This document shows, in pieces, positions 1 to 11,845 of a stretch of 64,000 nt of DNA. The stretch is from Axinella damicornis (Eukaryota; Porifera; Demospongiae; Axinellida; Axinellidae). The position numbers and the translations under genes are program-made. The notes under the pieces are model-generated. The model ran no database searches and had not been told where the DNA came from. It worked only from the letters and a program-made list of their open reading frames with translations. The DNA lies in contig OZ007512.1 of assembly GCA_963931865.1 (NCBI GenBank), forward strand, positions 9,178,160-9,242,159. The letters are read 5' to 3'. Position 1 is the stretch's first letter. Each line of letters opens with the position of its first letter.

Positions 1-2430
1 TATCTCTGCACATGAATGTGCTAGAGAGTTGTAGTCTGCACTGCAGTGAAGGTCTATCTGTCTGGATTCATATGGCTTCATGTTTGACCACGCCCACCGA
101 TCACGTGAGGCTCCACCCCCTCATACATTAGCCTATTGCGTAAACTAATAGTGCAATTCCGGAAACTTTACCAGGCAATCTGGAGCACCAAACTTGGTGT
201 ATCACTTATAAATGCACCTATCTACATGGCATAAAATGCGAGGAAGGACCCAACCTACCTATTCTCAAGGATGGCCATGAACATGGATTGAAGGAGGCTT
301 CAGGATGGACATAGTCGATCATAGCTCGCAAAAGCGCTGGTTTATTATCCCTCGCAATTTATCGCATACTCAGTACATTGTTCTGAACAAGATTTGACCT
401 GAGGCATGGCTCTCAACCATTGGGAAGGTTTCCGGAATCGACAACTTCCTGTCTGCAAGGTAAAGTCAGCCATCTTATGCGGCCAACCATCACGTGATAG
501 CTCAATGATGTCATTATGTTTATTAACAGTTGCAAGTGTTGATCGACTGCACGTACTGCACTGCAGTACTGCACTATGCATGCCATTCGTGATCAGTGTA
601 CTGTAGTACTGTGATTTGTTACCGAGGAGTCAGTTGTCCGTTGTAAGCTTAATGACGAGACCCTGAGGTGAACGATGGAGTGCTTGAGCCGACGCCGCAC
701 GGGAACCCGGCAACTACTTTGAGTGAGAACGTTTGGAGCCCTTGCGCCGTCCTGACTCTTTAGGTAAGTAACCAAGGTAGTACCCCGGTACTAGTGTCGG
801 GGATGTAGAGTCATACATCAACTGTCCAAGGCCCAGTAGGCTTTAAATAGAGTCGCATACCGCTTATCTCGGAATCCTGTCTGCTTAAGTACACGTAGCT
901 AGGGGTATGACTCAGGAGCCTGAGTTGTAGTGATGTAGATATTAAACTGATAGTCTATAGATGTGAACTCCTCAATTTGTGCATTGCTACAGTGCCTTTC
1001 TCATGATCCGAACAGTCGTCCACTTGTCTTCCCTCCCTGTTAGTAGGCTGCTGTGACTCATGATCAGCATGACATGACCATGTAGCTATTATATAGGATC
1101 ATTCATGTGAACTAGCTAATTGAATAATCTAGTCATCCTTTTATTCTTAGGACGGCAACTGGAGGTGTGGTGCCATTGCCCTGCAAGTCAACCATAAGAG
1201 ATCGGACTTGCCTGCACCATTAAGCAGCTTGTCCATAAACAGCTTAGTTGCTACAGGTTGACTCATGGTGATCCCAAGATTCCAAACAATGCACATTTAG
1301 TAGCAGCACGGAGCTATGCTCTTTTAATCGAAAATGATGCTTTGTACACATTACATAATTGTACACATTACATACCATTGTGTCATTGTACATTGTCTGT
1401 GATTTGTCTGTCTGACAGTCTGCATAATTTTCTTTTTGTAAGGCATTGTCTAATTAAAGATTCTGACTATTGATTGTCTAAAAAGCTCCAAATATGCATA
1501 CTTACAACATCTTGTTGTCAACACATGGTGGTGATAATTAATTTGCTAATGAAAGTAGTCTATTACATCACCACTTAATGTGGGGCCCGCTCCAGTAGGA
1601 GTGGCCTAAATGTGTGATTGACACATTACAAGGTGTGAGTCACACCATTTTTGGATCCAGTCCTTAATGTGCCTGTGGCAGCAGAACGAGCGACTATGCT
1701 GTGGCAAAGGCTACGGGTCCAAGGATGTAAGAAGAGCAGAGCTGAACAGCAAGCAATCAGGTGGGGGGAAATTGTATTAGTTCTGTAGTCTTCATTGGAC
1801 CAATGGGCTATTCCATTTGATGTCCGCCTCGGACATCAAATGAAATAGCCCAGTGGCTGTGTACATCCCAGTGAAGAAGATAATCCCTTGTGAACAGGTT
1901 GTTCTTTAGAACTCCTAAACACTGTACTCTCCAGTGTTATACCCGAACTTCTTTCTGCCATGCAAGAGGACAGTAATGGAGACTCTGTGCCATCTAATCT
2001 CATCCCCAGACCCTCTCGCACATGCGTACCATCTTGGTGTTGGTAGAAGCTTGTATGCAGATGGAGTTAGTCAGACTGGCTTCACGGAACAAGTGTGTGG
2101 AAATCTGTAGCTGTCAATGTGCTCGTTTGATACTAACGTGAAGCATGTAGTTGGTACTGAACATACTTGTGAGGCAGGTCATCAGCCACCAGGTTTGGAG
2201 TGCCTTTTGCATGAGCACCGTATTCGATACAAAGTCTCCGTTCAACCTGTGCACTCTGTGAGACGTCACATGCAAACACTACAGGTGCACTAGAATGCTG
2301 GTGCACTGTATTTTGAAGTGACAGCGTGTATCGTACCGGTACAGAGTATTCAAATTCCATAGATTCCAGGTCAACCCTTTCACCACCACCTAGTTTTGTT
2401 TTTGTTCTGTGAATTTTGGTCAAAACTATC
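1..2430. other. No gene recognised; one short foldback
   Basis: No open frame here resembles a known family and none is joined by convincing splice sites. The only clear structure is a near-perfect foldback at 1805-1851, whose arms begin gggctatt and meet around the centre cctc. It looks like a tiny inverted-repeat transposon remnant. Confidence 0.5.
2119..2314. repeat. Dispersed direct repeat, copy 1
   Basis: The sequence containing tactaacgtgaagcatgtag, then the stretch ending near gcactgtatt, recurs at about 3670-3779 in the same orientation. This copy carries about 85 extra bases (about 2152-2238) that the second copy lacks. Short open frames in both copies give the same peptide and come from the repeat, not from a gene. 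Confidence 0.6.
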
Positions 2431-2434
2431 AATA

Positions 2435-2943
2435 CATTAAGATTTTAACCGTGTGTGTGTGTGTAACGGAAGTGGGATGTTCGTGGGGCAGGACTAGACT
2501 AGTGACGCGCGACCTCCGCGAAGAAAGTTCGAGAACATTGGGCATGGGCTAGCTGGAAGCTTCTAGAACAGCTGACGGATGCAATTCGGTGAGCATGCAG
2601 TCAAAGCGGACGCAATCGGGGAGCTGCAGGTGAAGCCGGAGCAGCAGTTGAAGCAAACACAATCGAGGAGCAACAGCCGAAGCGGACGCAATCGGGGAGC
2701 ATTTGAAACGGACGCAATCGGGGAGTAGCAGCTGAAGCAGACACAAGTGGCGACCAGCAGCTGAAGAGGACGAAAACGGGGAGCAGCAGTTGAAGCGGAT
2801 CGATGCAATAGGCAAGCAGCAGCTGAAGCGGACGCAATCGGGGAGCAGCAGCTCTGACAGAGAGCTGTCCGGCGCCGAATTACACACGTAGGCGAACAAG
2901 GGGGAAGTAGCTGAGCGAGCGAAACGAGCTCAGCTACTTGTAG
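2435..2943 (+). repeat. Element with internal ~30-bp minisatellite (copy 1)
   Basis: A GT-rich left edge is followed by about nine imperfect copies of a ~30-bp unit built around gaagcggacgcaatcgggga (about 2580-2855), then a right edge near tagctgagcgagcgaaacga. The same left edge, unit and right edge occur in reverse orientation at 57590-57905 inside a dynein intron, so this is a dispersed element carrying its own minisatellite. Cysteine/leucine-rich frames read from the minus strand are open because the unit has no stops, and are not taken as genes. Confidence 0.6.
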
Positions 2944-3565
2944 TAGTGAAGTATAATAGAAATGATGAAAACCAATGAATAAGAATGGAACTTGCAGCTC
3001 TGGTGAAAGTCATTGAGATTTGCGATACATGTGTGCCTATGGTGGTAGAAGGTGTAAGTGTATTGCCAGTTTGCAGGTTCCCAGACTCGGTTATCCTTCA
3101 CAGTTTTTAGACAAAAGGTCCTCCTTCCCTCCACTCAAGATGCTTTTATTGTAGTGTATTTCCCCCTACAGTTACTTGACTGACTTGACTCCACCCCCTG
3201 GATATGATCAAGCTCCTCCATATGCACGTGTATAGTCTGTGTCTACTCACTTTGTTCCCAGACCCAATCTCCGGCACTCACACAGTCATGAGGGAGCTCA
3301 GGGAGGAGGAGACTGTGACTGATACCAACACCACAAGAGGTGATTTGATTGTAGCAGTCCCATGAGGAATATTTGTTCACTTTGTGGTGCCAAAGTTTGG
3401 TACATGTAGAGGCCACATCTTAATGTGCTTGCAATACAAAAGTGTGCCGCTATAAATTACTAATATTGGGTTTGGATTCTCCCAATTAAGTGCAGATCTT
3501 GAAACTCAACATGGATACTGTCAACCCCTGTGTGGACCTCTTGCAGTATTCCTGGTATGATCGTA

Positions 3566-3623
3566 GCCTCGTACCCAGGCCCACACCATTTTAAAATGGT
3601 GCGGACCTGGGAATGAGGCTAGT
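3566..3623. repeat. Foldback of the tagcctcgttcccaggcc family
   Basis: Inverted arms tagcctcgtacccaggccc and the complement of ggacctgggaatgaggcta flank a short centre with attttaaaat. Similar hairpins recur across the window (about 6468-6520, 21185-21261, 30008-30056, 30519-30593, 40313-40386, 56030-56074), which marks a very short inverted-repeat mobile family. Confidence 0.7.
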
Positions 3624-3669
3624 GTGAGTGATCCATGCTGGGGTTGATCAAGTGTGTCTTGCAGCAAAT

Positions 3670-3779
3670 GTGCTTGTTTAATACTAACGTGAAGCATGTA
3701 GTTCAACCTGTGCACTCTGTGAAACGTCACATGCAGACACTTTACTACAGGTGCACTGGAATGCTGGTGCACTGTATTA
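3670..3779. repeat. Dispersed direct repeat, copy 2
   Basis: Second copy of the sequence at 2119-2314, lacking about 85 internal bases. Both copies lie downstream, in minus orientation, of the NLR fragment. Confidence 0.55.
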
Positions 3780-3993
3780 TGTTCGTTGTGTAGAAATGTG
3801 AAATGCAGCAAGCAGTTCCTAAATCGAGAGATGGAGGAAGTGGTATGACTTGGATGCCCCGAGACGTGCAAAGCTTTCCAATCAAACTGAGAGTGCTTGG
3901 TTCCTTTGGGAGATTGTAGCTCTCAAAGTATGCAGTTGGGAACGTTACTACCTAATTGTCCCTCACACCAAGGTAGGCAAGCATGTGGATACT

Positions 3994-5037
3994 TCATAAC
4001 TGCTTTTCAATATTTTCTGGGAGTTCATCCAGTGATGAAAAGTCGGGAATGCTTTCCCCTTCAGCCTGCTTTAGCAGGTGACGCCGGATACAGTTGAGAA
4101 CAAGTAAGATGGACACTTCATGAAAAGTGGTTGGGAGGGTGTGGTTTGAACTTGTAAGGAAGACATGAGCAACAATTATGGCATTCATGGGAATGTAGCA
4201 ACAGGCTTTAATGACTGGTCTCTCCTTTAGAAGGTCTTTTAGCTTCTTCTGAATCTGGGGATTGCGAATTGCTTGTGCAAGGTAGTCTTCTACCTCGGTT
4301 TGCCTGAATCCAATAATTTCAATTCTGAAAGAGGCATAACATTGTAGTTCAGCTGTTGCTATGGGTCGAGAGGTAATTATTAGTACACTGTCCTGCATTT
4401 TGAGACTTGCAGGACTACATTTGAGCTTTCTGATGATAGAGTCTCCATGAAGCCCCGGTGGAAATTCATCCCAGCCATCAAGGACAAGCACAACTTTGAG
4501 ACTACCATAATCCTGAACAGCACGCACTGCCTCAATATTGCTATTCAAATCATCTGGAAACAGGTCCTCAAGAGACCGAGCAGACTGAATGGCTTCATTC
4601 GTAGCTGGACAAACAGCACAATTCTTCAAACAGCTCTCCCATTCCCCACTTCCGACAAATATCCCAGGCCATGGTGCTGTTACCAACACCAGGGGCTCCT
4701 TCAATCAGGACAATTCTATGATCCCCACTGTAACAACCATTTGGGTTCAGCATAATTATCTGATAGTTTCTTCAGTGTCACTTTTTCTTTACGTCGCATT
4801 TCACCACTGACATCCCCCCTCAGTAGAAGCTTCACCTCCTCTTCATTGGGACCATACCACTGCTGTTCATGGGCGACCATGGTGAGGTTGAAGACCTTTC
4901 GGGTGGGTAAAGGGAGCCATTCGAGATTGCGGAATGATGGAATTTCAGAGCAATACTTGCCTCGAATGAAGTCGGCATGACGACAGCGAACTCTCTTGTT
5001 TATTTCTTCAGGATGAGGGCAGCTATTCTGGGTCACT
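3994..5037 (-). pseudogene. NLR (NACHT) receptor fragment, N-terminal half, frameshifted
   Basis: NLRs are cytosolic STAND-class ATPases that sense microbes or damage and oligomerise through NACHT. An exon appears to open after an acceptor (cacttgcag) at about 5038. Its first ~105 residues match the linker I associate with sponge NLRs between death-fold and NACHT domains, including the run LEWLPLPTRKVFNL. The P-loop is at 4673-4699 but reads GAPGVGNST: the Walker A lysine is replaced by asparagine. Walker B follows as VVLVLDGWDEFP near 4460-4500, then a sensor-type LIITSRP. The three blocks lie in three frames, with breaks near 4720-4735 and 4615-4640, and the last block stops at 3994 before any LRR. 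A decayed copy is therefore more likely than a functional receptor. It cannot be one gene with 8951-10217 in the present order, because that C-terminal half lies upstream on this strand. Confidence 0.8.
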
Positions 5038-5039
5038 GC

Positions 5040-8000
5040 AAGTGATTAGAAAATTTGCGAAGAGCACACTAACGAGGTGTCTTAGTAGCAAAGAAACCCA
5101 GCAGCAGGTGTCTTACCAGTAATACCCCATTTACATGACACAAAACAACCGCATGGTTTAGTACAGTTTGGCATGGTTATTAAATTGCCGTGTAAATGCT
5201 AACAGAACTGTATCGAACCATGCTAGAATAACCATTCTTGGACCACCTAACCTTGCCGTAGCAGATCGAGAAGCGAGGTAGCCATAGAGCTCTAGCTCAA
5301 GAGAAGACTCATACTGGTGCGCACGTGTTCGATCACGCCCTCAATAATTGCTCATAATTATTTCTGATGTCATGAAAACGCACGCTGACACGGTTTCGAG
5401 GGCAAGGTTTCAAGCACAGTACATTCAGTTATCTATGGCACAGATTGTGTTGTATAAACAAGGTATAAGACACCTGCTCCTAGTAAGACACCTGTTTTGA
5501 CCACAAATTAGATAAACTTTGACTTCAGAAGCCAACAATCAAGAAACAATGAGCACTATAATATTATACAGAAAACAGGTGACAAACTATAGAGCCATTA
5601 TACAACCAAATAAGTGAAGCAACAGGGACAGTATTCGATAGAAGGATGCAAGCACATTGGTTACAAGAGTTGTGTGTCTTGCTGGATGTGTCCCTCATCT
5701 GCTTTGTCACAAGATGCGTTAGTGGGAGGGTATGTAATGTCATGGTGGTGGTGTACAGTGTAACTGTCTCTCAGGGTATGGAAAATGTGGAGCAGCTGAT
5801 CAGTACTTAGCACATCCCCACTGTGTGGTAGCTGCCTTGTCACACCCACTTCCTCACTGTACACGTGGTCCGTGATCTGCTTCACTCTGTCCTGCCTAAA
5901 TAGAACTTGTGCTGCAGTAGTAGCCTCGTTGCCAGGCTGTCCCACATGCGAACAAAAAGCAATGGAAAGCTGGGCGATATGACCTGGGAGATATCACCTC
6001 GGGACAAGGCTGCTACAGGAGTAGGCCAAGCTAACCCTTGTAGTGTGCACTGTTTGGAACACATGTTGTGCGTACAATTTCCATGTTTCCTGGCAATGAA
6101 AATTAGCTATCAGTCCACTGTGAGTTGGCATCTAGCTTTCTGCTGTCATCTGATTAACCTGTTCATGAGTACGAGTGAACACACACGTAGTACAAGTCAG
6201 AGTGTGCACAAGCAATCAAGAGCTAGCAAGATGTCCAACTAGTGAATGGTTTGTCTGGTGAAATAATGTGCAAGACCATCGATCTAAAGTTGACTTGTTG
6301 GGCCTATTTTGGATGGTCACTCCAGTAAGTGCTGTACCTCGATCCTTGCAAATTCTAGCTCTGTGACCATCCAAAGACTGCCCGTGATCATGCATGTGAC
6401 TGTGCAGTTAAATCTCCTGTGACTGTGTGACTTGTGACTCCCAGTAGTAAGTCGAGCAATCTGGTGTTATCCTCGTACCCAGGCCCCACCCGTGGCAGGT
6501 GGGGCCTGGGTACGAGGCTAATCTGGAGCATAAGCCATGCCCACTCATGCTGTATACGTTGTCCCATCCTTGTAGCTGAGAGTGACCACCCCATGACAAG
6601 ACTTCATATCCTAGTGTGACACTACCATGGTTGTCAGGCTCCACCCCCCTGCTTGGTGGGACACTATAGCTACTTGTGTTTCTGTATGTGAACAACAGCT
6701 GTGGTGGAGCCAGCATGGGCACGAGGTTGGTCCATTTTTAATCTCAGGTGGTATAGCCACACACCACAAGATCTGTGTATGCAATAACATCATCATGTGC
6801 AGCCAGCTATGTATGGTAGTGTGTTTGGACTCACTGGTACGTGTTCCTACTAGCCTCAGACCTCCTCCTCATGCACTTGCAGTACCATCACCACCAGCTG
6901 AGGAAGAGGAGGTCCAGGAATGAAACCGGGAGCAGTTCATACTCTTGTGTACGTACTTCAGTGATTTCTTGTGTGACTTTAACGCATAATATGCTCCATG
7001 CTAGATTAAGTGATGTATGTGTGTGTGTGTGTGTGTATGTATGACGTGTGTGGGTGGGTGTGGACGGGATAGGGATGGGATAGAAGTTCGATCTCTATCC
7101 CATCCACACACACCCTCACATTGGGAATTGAAGATCAGGAGCACATGGAATCATTCTATTCATTGTGTGGGTGGTTCAAGTAAAAACGGTACCTTATGTT
7201 GTTGAAATAAATTTTTAAATCCTCACAGACAAATGGCTGTCCCCACCCGTGAATGTGCAGCTACGTAGTTAACTTGCATATATATATTGTTAGCTTGCAT
7301 ATAATTATCATCAGTGCACAAAGACAGAAAGCCACACCCACCTTAATTGACTGAATGAATGAATATCATTAAGGTTTTTACTTGAACCACCCACTCATAA
7401 TTATTCATGCACTAATGCAATTCATTAGTCACTTGAATCAATTCCAGTAAGTCCAGATGTCTATCCAATTCTGTATAAGTTCGCCCAATTCCCCACAATT
7501 CCATGAGGAAACGTTGGTTTTACACCATACCATTCCATGCCTTAGTCACACAGATGCAAATCAATTCCCATTCACATCATTAAACGGAATAGTCCAGAAT
7601 CATTCCAAATCTGCAAATTCAATTCCAATGCCTTGGATCATCATCATCATCATCAGACACAACAGCCTTCCTCTGTGTGGTTGTGGGTATGAGAGGTGTC
7701 ACCTGGTACTGCTGCACTCTGTTGTTCCCCTCTCCCAGGAGCTGCCTGAGTTGGAGTGATCTTCAGAGGGGGCTGGTGGGACCACAAAGTCAGCAATCCT
7801 AGCAGACGCAACTTAATGAACCAAATCATGTGACCGCCTTAATTGTTGCATTTGCTATTATTTTTGCTGGCTGTTGTTTGCTGTGTGTGTAATGGTGAGA
7901 CCCTTTGCTCAATGCTGACTGTGCATTCTGTCTGCCCCTGTGGTTTCCAATCTGTCACTTTGTTCCGGGGCATCCCTGGTATCAATAAATCCTGATACCA

Positions 8001-8950
8001 GGCAAATGTCACGAACACGCAAAATTACCATACCAGCTAGCATTGTGTGAAACCTGTTTCTAAACCTCTCAGTACAGCTGGCCCCTACCCTCTGGCCAGA
8101 TCGAGAGCTAGGGGCAGAGATAAATTTAATTCACTGATTACGTAGATTCAGCCAATCAGAGTACTGATTTCAGCCACTAGACAGGAAGTTATAAAGTGCT
8201 TCAATGTGACAGTTTTGGCCTGTAATGAAGACTGGTGGCTGGCTTGTGTAGCTGTGGTTATCCATAATATTTCTGACCACCATAGCCTTGTTCCAGGCCC
8301 CACCTATGCAGAGCTGCTGGTCAGTTCAGGGCGTATAGCTATATATAGCCTTCTCTTCTCCTGTGTGGCGCAGGAAACAGCTGCAGGCTATAGTAATGAG
8401 GCTACTCCAAGGGCTGATCCAGGGTTGATAGGCTGCATGGCTAGCCATTCCTTCCTCCTTCATGAATTTTATTGCATTTGGAAACCTTCAGATCAGCCAG
8501 TTGTTCTGCTCTGTCCGATCAGCTGTACACAGTTTATATGGAAGGTCATAAAATGTCCATGCATTTGAGTTTTCATGCGAATCAGAACTCATTTTATATA
8601 ATCATATCAGATACATGAAAAAATAATGCAATTGTGTGTGAATGTATAAACACCGTGAACAAGTCTAGAGGAATGGCAGAAAGTCAGTCACATTTACTGT
8701 AGCTACAAGAGCATAATAATTAAAATCAAGGTCTTGTGTAGGAGATACAAAGTGTAAACAAAAACAAAACCAAACTCTGTGGCAGGTCATAACAATCACC
8801 TCACACATGGTATCACAATATGGTCAATTCTTGGATGGCTGCTGCTTATGTATTCGTACTTTAGTGGCAGCCAAATTCTCTCCAAAGTACTGTTCTGGTC
8901 CAGATCGATGGCTAATGAATTGGCGAACACCCTCATCACCCATGGAGTCA
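5040..8950. other. Gene-poor interval with foldbacks and a GT microsatellite
   Basis: No coding region is supported. Visible structure: a foldback at 6468-6520 with arms cctcgtacccaggcccca, a short (GT)n tract at about 7014-7037, an inverted-repeat element at 7167-7394, and a small hairpin around 7974-8003 (cctggtatcaat with its complement). Confidence 0.5.
7167..7394. mobile_element. MITE-like inverted-repeat element
   Basis: Terminal inverted repeats of about 21 bp, gtgggtggttcaagtaaaaa at the left and its complement at the right, enclose about 185 bp with no coding capacity. No clear target-site duplication is visible, so superfamily is unknown. Confidence 0.55.
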
Positions 8951-10217
8951 TCATCCAGGTCTATCCCAGTGTTCTGTTCTGAGGTAACATCTGGGAAATT
9001 GCAGCTGCTCCATCTTGTCCAATTGCAATGTGGTTGAGATCAAATCGAGATTACGAAGGGTTGAATTTTTACAAAGGGCTTTTGCAAAGGCAACCGCTCC
9101 CTCACCGCTGATGTTACAGTGCTGTAAATACAACTCCAGTTTACAGTGGATTGTTCACTCAGTAGTGATGCTAAGTCGACGCCATACTGAACTGGGAATG
9201 TGACATGTTCAGTTCTTTCAGGGAACTGCTGTGTACGATGATTCCCCTGGTGATCATTTCCACACTCTCAGATGACAATTTGTTGGCCCAAACAGTAAGG
9301 TCTTTGAGGTAATAGTGACTGGATTTTGATAGTTCTGACAAACTCATACAGTCCTTTTCACAGATACCAGTGTCCGAGTCTTCACCTTGCTGGTGTACAG
9401 TGACCTTATGAGTGAAACAGCTCCACCATTTCCAATGGCTGGATTGTAGTCTTCCTCTAACATTGGCATTTCTGATACAGCAGTGGCTATAGGAGGTCAC
9501 ATGCGTGTGCATCCAATTCATTATTCCACAGTGATAACTCCCTCATGCCTTGTCGAATGTGTTGAGGAATGTTCAGGAAATGTAGAATACCTTCTGATGT
9601 AACGTAATTTGAACCAAAGTAAACACGTAAGATGCATCCACTATCCCTGGTTGTACTGGAAGTGTGATAACCTTGGGAGAACAGTTCCACCTTCTCATCG
9701 TCTACACAATGAACACAAGAATGAAGCGACCAGTAGTTGCACTGGGAGTGAGCCACACAGTACCCAGTGATGTAGAGAGTCCACGTACGCCCAAACCAAA
9801 CATTTCATCTGAACAGAGAACTTTCACAGTTGTCACACCACTGTGAGATTCGAATAACCAGTGGAACAGAGTCAGTTCGTCATCACTACTACCATACAGC
9901 CGAATCAGTTTGTCACTATGTAGCAGTTGCTGAATAATGTTCTGGGTGATGCTTTCCAACTTGGTTTGTCCTGCTAGAAATCTGAACACCATTTTGAAGT
10001 AGCCATGTCTCAGGTGTTGTTCAATCAGCTCTGCCTGTTCCTTGGAGGGTAGCTGTGAGATATGAACAGCCGCCAAATACTCTTGTAGAGTCAGGTGAAT
10101 GAAGTGAAATGAGGAGGGGCTGCCTCTTCTCATGTAAAGCTGAGGGGTCTCCTGCATCAGGCAGAGGGGGTCAAAGTCCACCTGCTCAGCTGGAAAGACT
10201 AGTTGGTACGGTGGAAC
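8951..10217 (-). pseudogene. NLR receptor fragment, post-NACHT and LRR half, frameshifted
   Basis: After an acceptor ending ccttttag (exon starts 10217) the frame reads a Pro/Gln-rich start, then LCLMQETPQLYMRRGS and FHFIHLTLQEYLAA, the post-NACHT helical signature of animal NLRs in which a degenerate FLHLTLQEYLAA block is typical. Leucine-rich repeats follow, for example MRELSLWNNELDAHACDLL, LKELNMSHSQF and LRNLDL, which would form the ligand-sensing solenoid. They sit in successive different frames, with breaks near 9700-9756, 9490-9520 and 9135-9175. No P-loop was found upstream, between 10217 and 11293. It is the C-terminal complement of 3994-5037: together the two would nearly make one receptor, but their order on this strand is reversed. 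Pseudogene status is favoured; rare extra introns could explain one break but not all. Confidence 0.75.
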
Positions 10218-10618
10218 CTAAAAGGAACGTGGACATTTGGTGTACAGTCATGTGGGTACTCATGTTGGGACATACTCAGACCAGGGCAAGAGTGCATGAC
10301 GATGATGCCATCATGCGCTCTTGACCTCAGTAATACTTCATCTCATCCCCAAACGTCCATGCCTACCGGCGCAGAACATCTGGCAGCTTGTGTTACATTT
10401 CTTGTCACAGAGCCGTGTCCAGCAAAGGTGTCTTTGAAAGCGTTGGTTGCGTTAAGAATGCAATTATCAGAGAAATTTGAAGATAGATGCTCCTTTCCAT
10501 ACTATTTGTCATGTACCTTGAAGCAGTCAGTGACGTTCGCTAACCACTGAAGCATCGGCTGCTAACAAACGGGCGGTGGATGTACATCTTCAGTATGGCT
10601 GTACACTGTTAAATTTGG

Positions 10619-10857
10619 CGCTCATTTGCATGCTCCAGAATAGAATCCAGCCAGCACCGGTTTCCATGGTAACATTGGTCATGGTTTCCACAGAATCTGA
10701 TTGTTCTTTGTTCCCATAAATTGATTGTCACTATGACAATTATTTGTTGTACACACCATATTGTGGATCCATAATTGAATCCCTGGTTTTACATCAAGGT
10801 TACCATGGAAACCACCACAGCACCCCAGGGTGCTATTCTGGAACATGCGAATGAGCA
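10619..10857. mobile_element. MITE with ~25-bp terminal inverted repeats
   Basis: Left end gctcatttgcatgctccaga and right end tctggaacatgcgaatgagc are imperfect inverted repeats. A second nested pair, tttccatggtaac and its complement, lies inside. There is no coding capacity. The right-end sequence shares a 15-mer with the repeated tail of the Death-domain gene (see findings). Confidence 0.6.
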
Positions 10858-11292
10858 TCCCAATTTTAACAGTGTAAACCGTGGTTTTCAAATTTGGAGA
10901 AGGCTGAAAGGTTCTCAGAAGCTACTAGGCAAAGATCAACTACAAAGTAAGTCCAACTTACAAGCTGTCATAAACTGAGCTGTTTATGACGCCTCAACTG
11001 TTCGTTGACGTAACCGACAATATAATTATGCACATGCAGGCTCTATGATTTCATTGGCCATCCCACATTCCAGATGAGAAGGTACGTGTTAAAGTGACGA
11101 GAAATCTCCACCTCCATGGGATGCACGTGGATGGCTAGGCTGGGCACAAGAAGTAATACTGGTTCAGTGGTGTTTGAGAGCTGGATGTATGATTTAGCAG
11201 CATCATCTACGTACAATCACTGGGAGGGTTTTTGAAAAAAATTTCTACTGGTATTCTGGGCTAAAATTATGACAGAGCAACAACATATATAC

Positions 11293-11391
11293 CTCTCTGT
11301 GGCTGGTGAGGGTGTGTGGTCACAGTGACAGGTTCTGAGGTGGCAGGTGTCCCAGGAGGACCGATAATGGGGGAGGACGGAGGGACAAGAC
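11293..11391 (-). CDS. Putative 33-codon Pro/Thr/Ser-rich internal exon
   Basis: An acceptor ending tctcttcag precedes this exon and a donor gtatat follows it. It is 99 bp and phase 1 at both ends, so it can be skipped without a frame change. It encodes a flexible linker rich in Pro, Thr and Ser beginning LVPPSSPIIGPPGTP. Both upstream candidate exons (11641-11845 and 13185-13377) end in phase 1 with a G, exactly what this exon needs to complete a GGT glycine codon. No family is recognised. It is either a stalk or linker of the minus-strand gene or chance. The next exon was not identified. Confidence 0.4.
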
Positions 11392-11640
11392 CTGAAGAGA
11401 TGACAGAAATAAACAAGTCACAAATCAAGAACAAAATCCTAGTATTTGACCTGCAGTGGTACATTGCAATAACAAGCCAACCATATTGGTCCACTGACAA
11501 CAATACACTGACCACAAGTACACCTACAGTCATGTATCGCTGGAGCTACCACACGATCACAAAGAGCAGCTGACGTGGACAAAGGTTGGGCACGGCAGGA
11601 GGCCACAAGCCCTGGATTCAGTGTGTATAGCTGCACTTAC

Positions 11641-11845
11641 CTTGTAGAGTGTGTTCTCTTGGCAATGAGGCAAGGTACGTCAGTTCAGGAGTTAAAGTTT
11701 TACATTCTGCTATTAGACCTACGATTTTGAGCGCTATTTGGGATCCCAATGCAGTAGTACAGTGACCCACACAATGTAAGTAACGGAGTGGATTCCAGAC
11801 GGTAGAGAACTCCCGGACGCTAGCTGTCCCAGCTTTCACTTCCAT
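11641..11845 (-). CDS. Putative first exon, 68 codons, unknown product
   Basis: An ATG at 11845 opens a 68-codon frame ending at a strong donor (caag then gtaagtgc) in phase 1. No acceptor is visible just upstream, so it would be a first exon with its own promoter. The peptide begins MEVKAGTASVREF and contains a moderately hydrophobic ALKIVGLIAECKTL segment. I do not recognise it. Its phase matches the exon at 11293-11391, which makes it an alternative start to the 2A exon at 13185-13377. Confidence 0.35.

Noticed and set aside
2549..2899. Cys/Leu-rich minus-strand frames
   Set aside because: They follow a stop-free ~30-bp minisatellite and recur in the same repeat at 57590-57905.
10230..10560. 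Search for a missing NACHT exon between the LRR half and the Pro-rich exon
   Set aside because: Several short frames exist, but none shows a P-loop, Walker B or matching splice phase.
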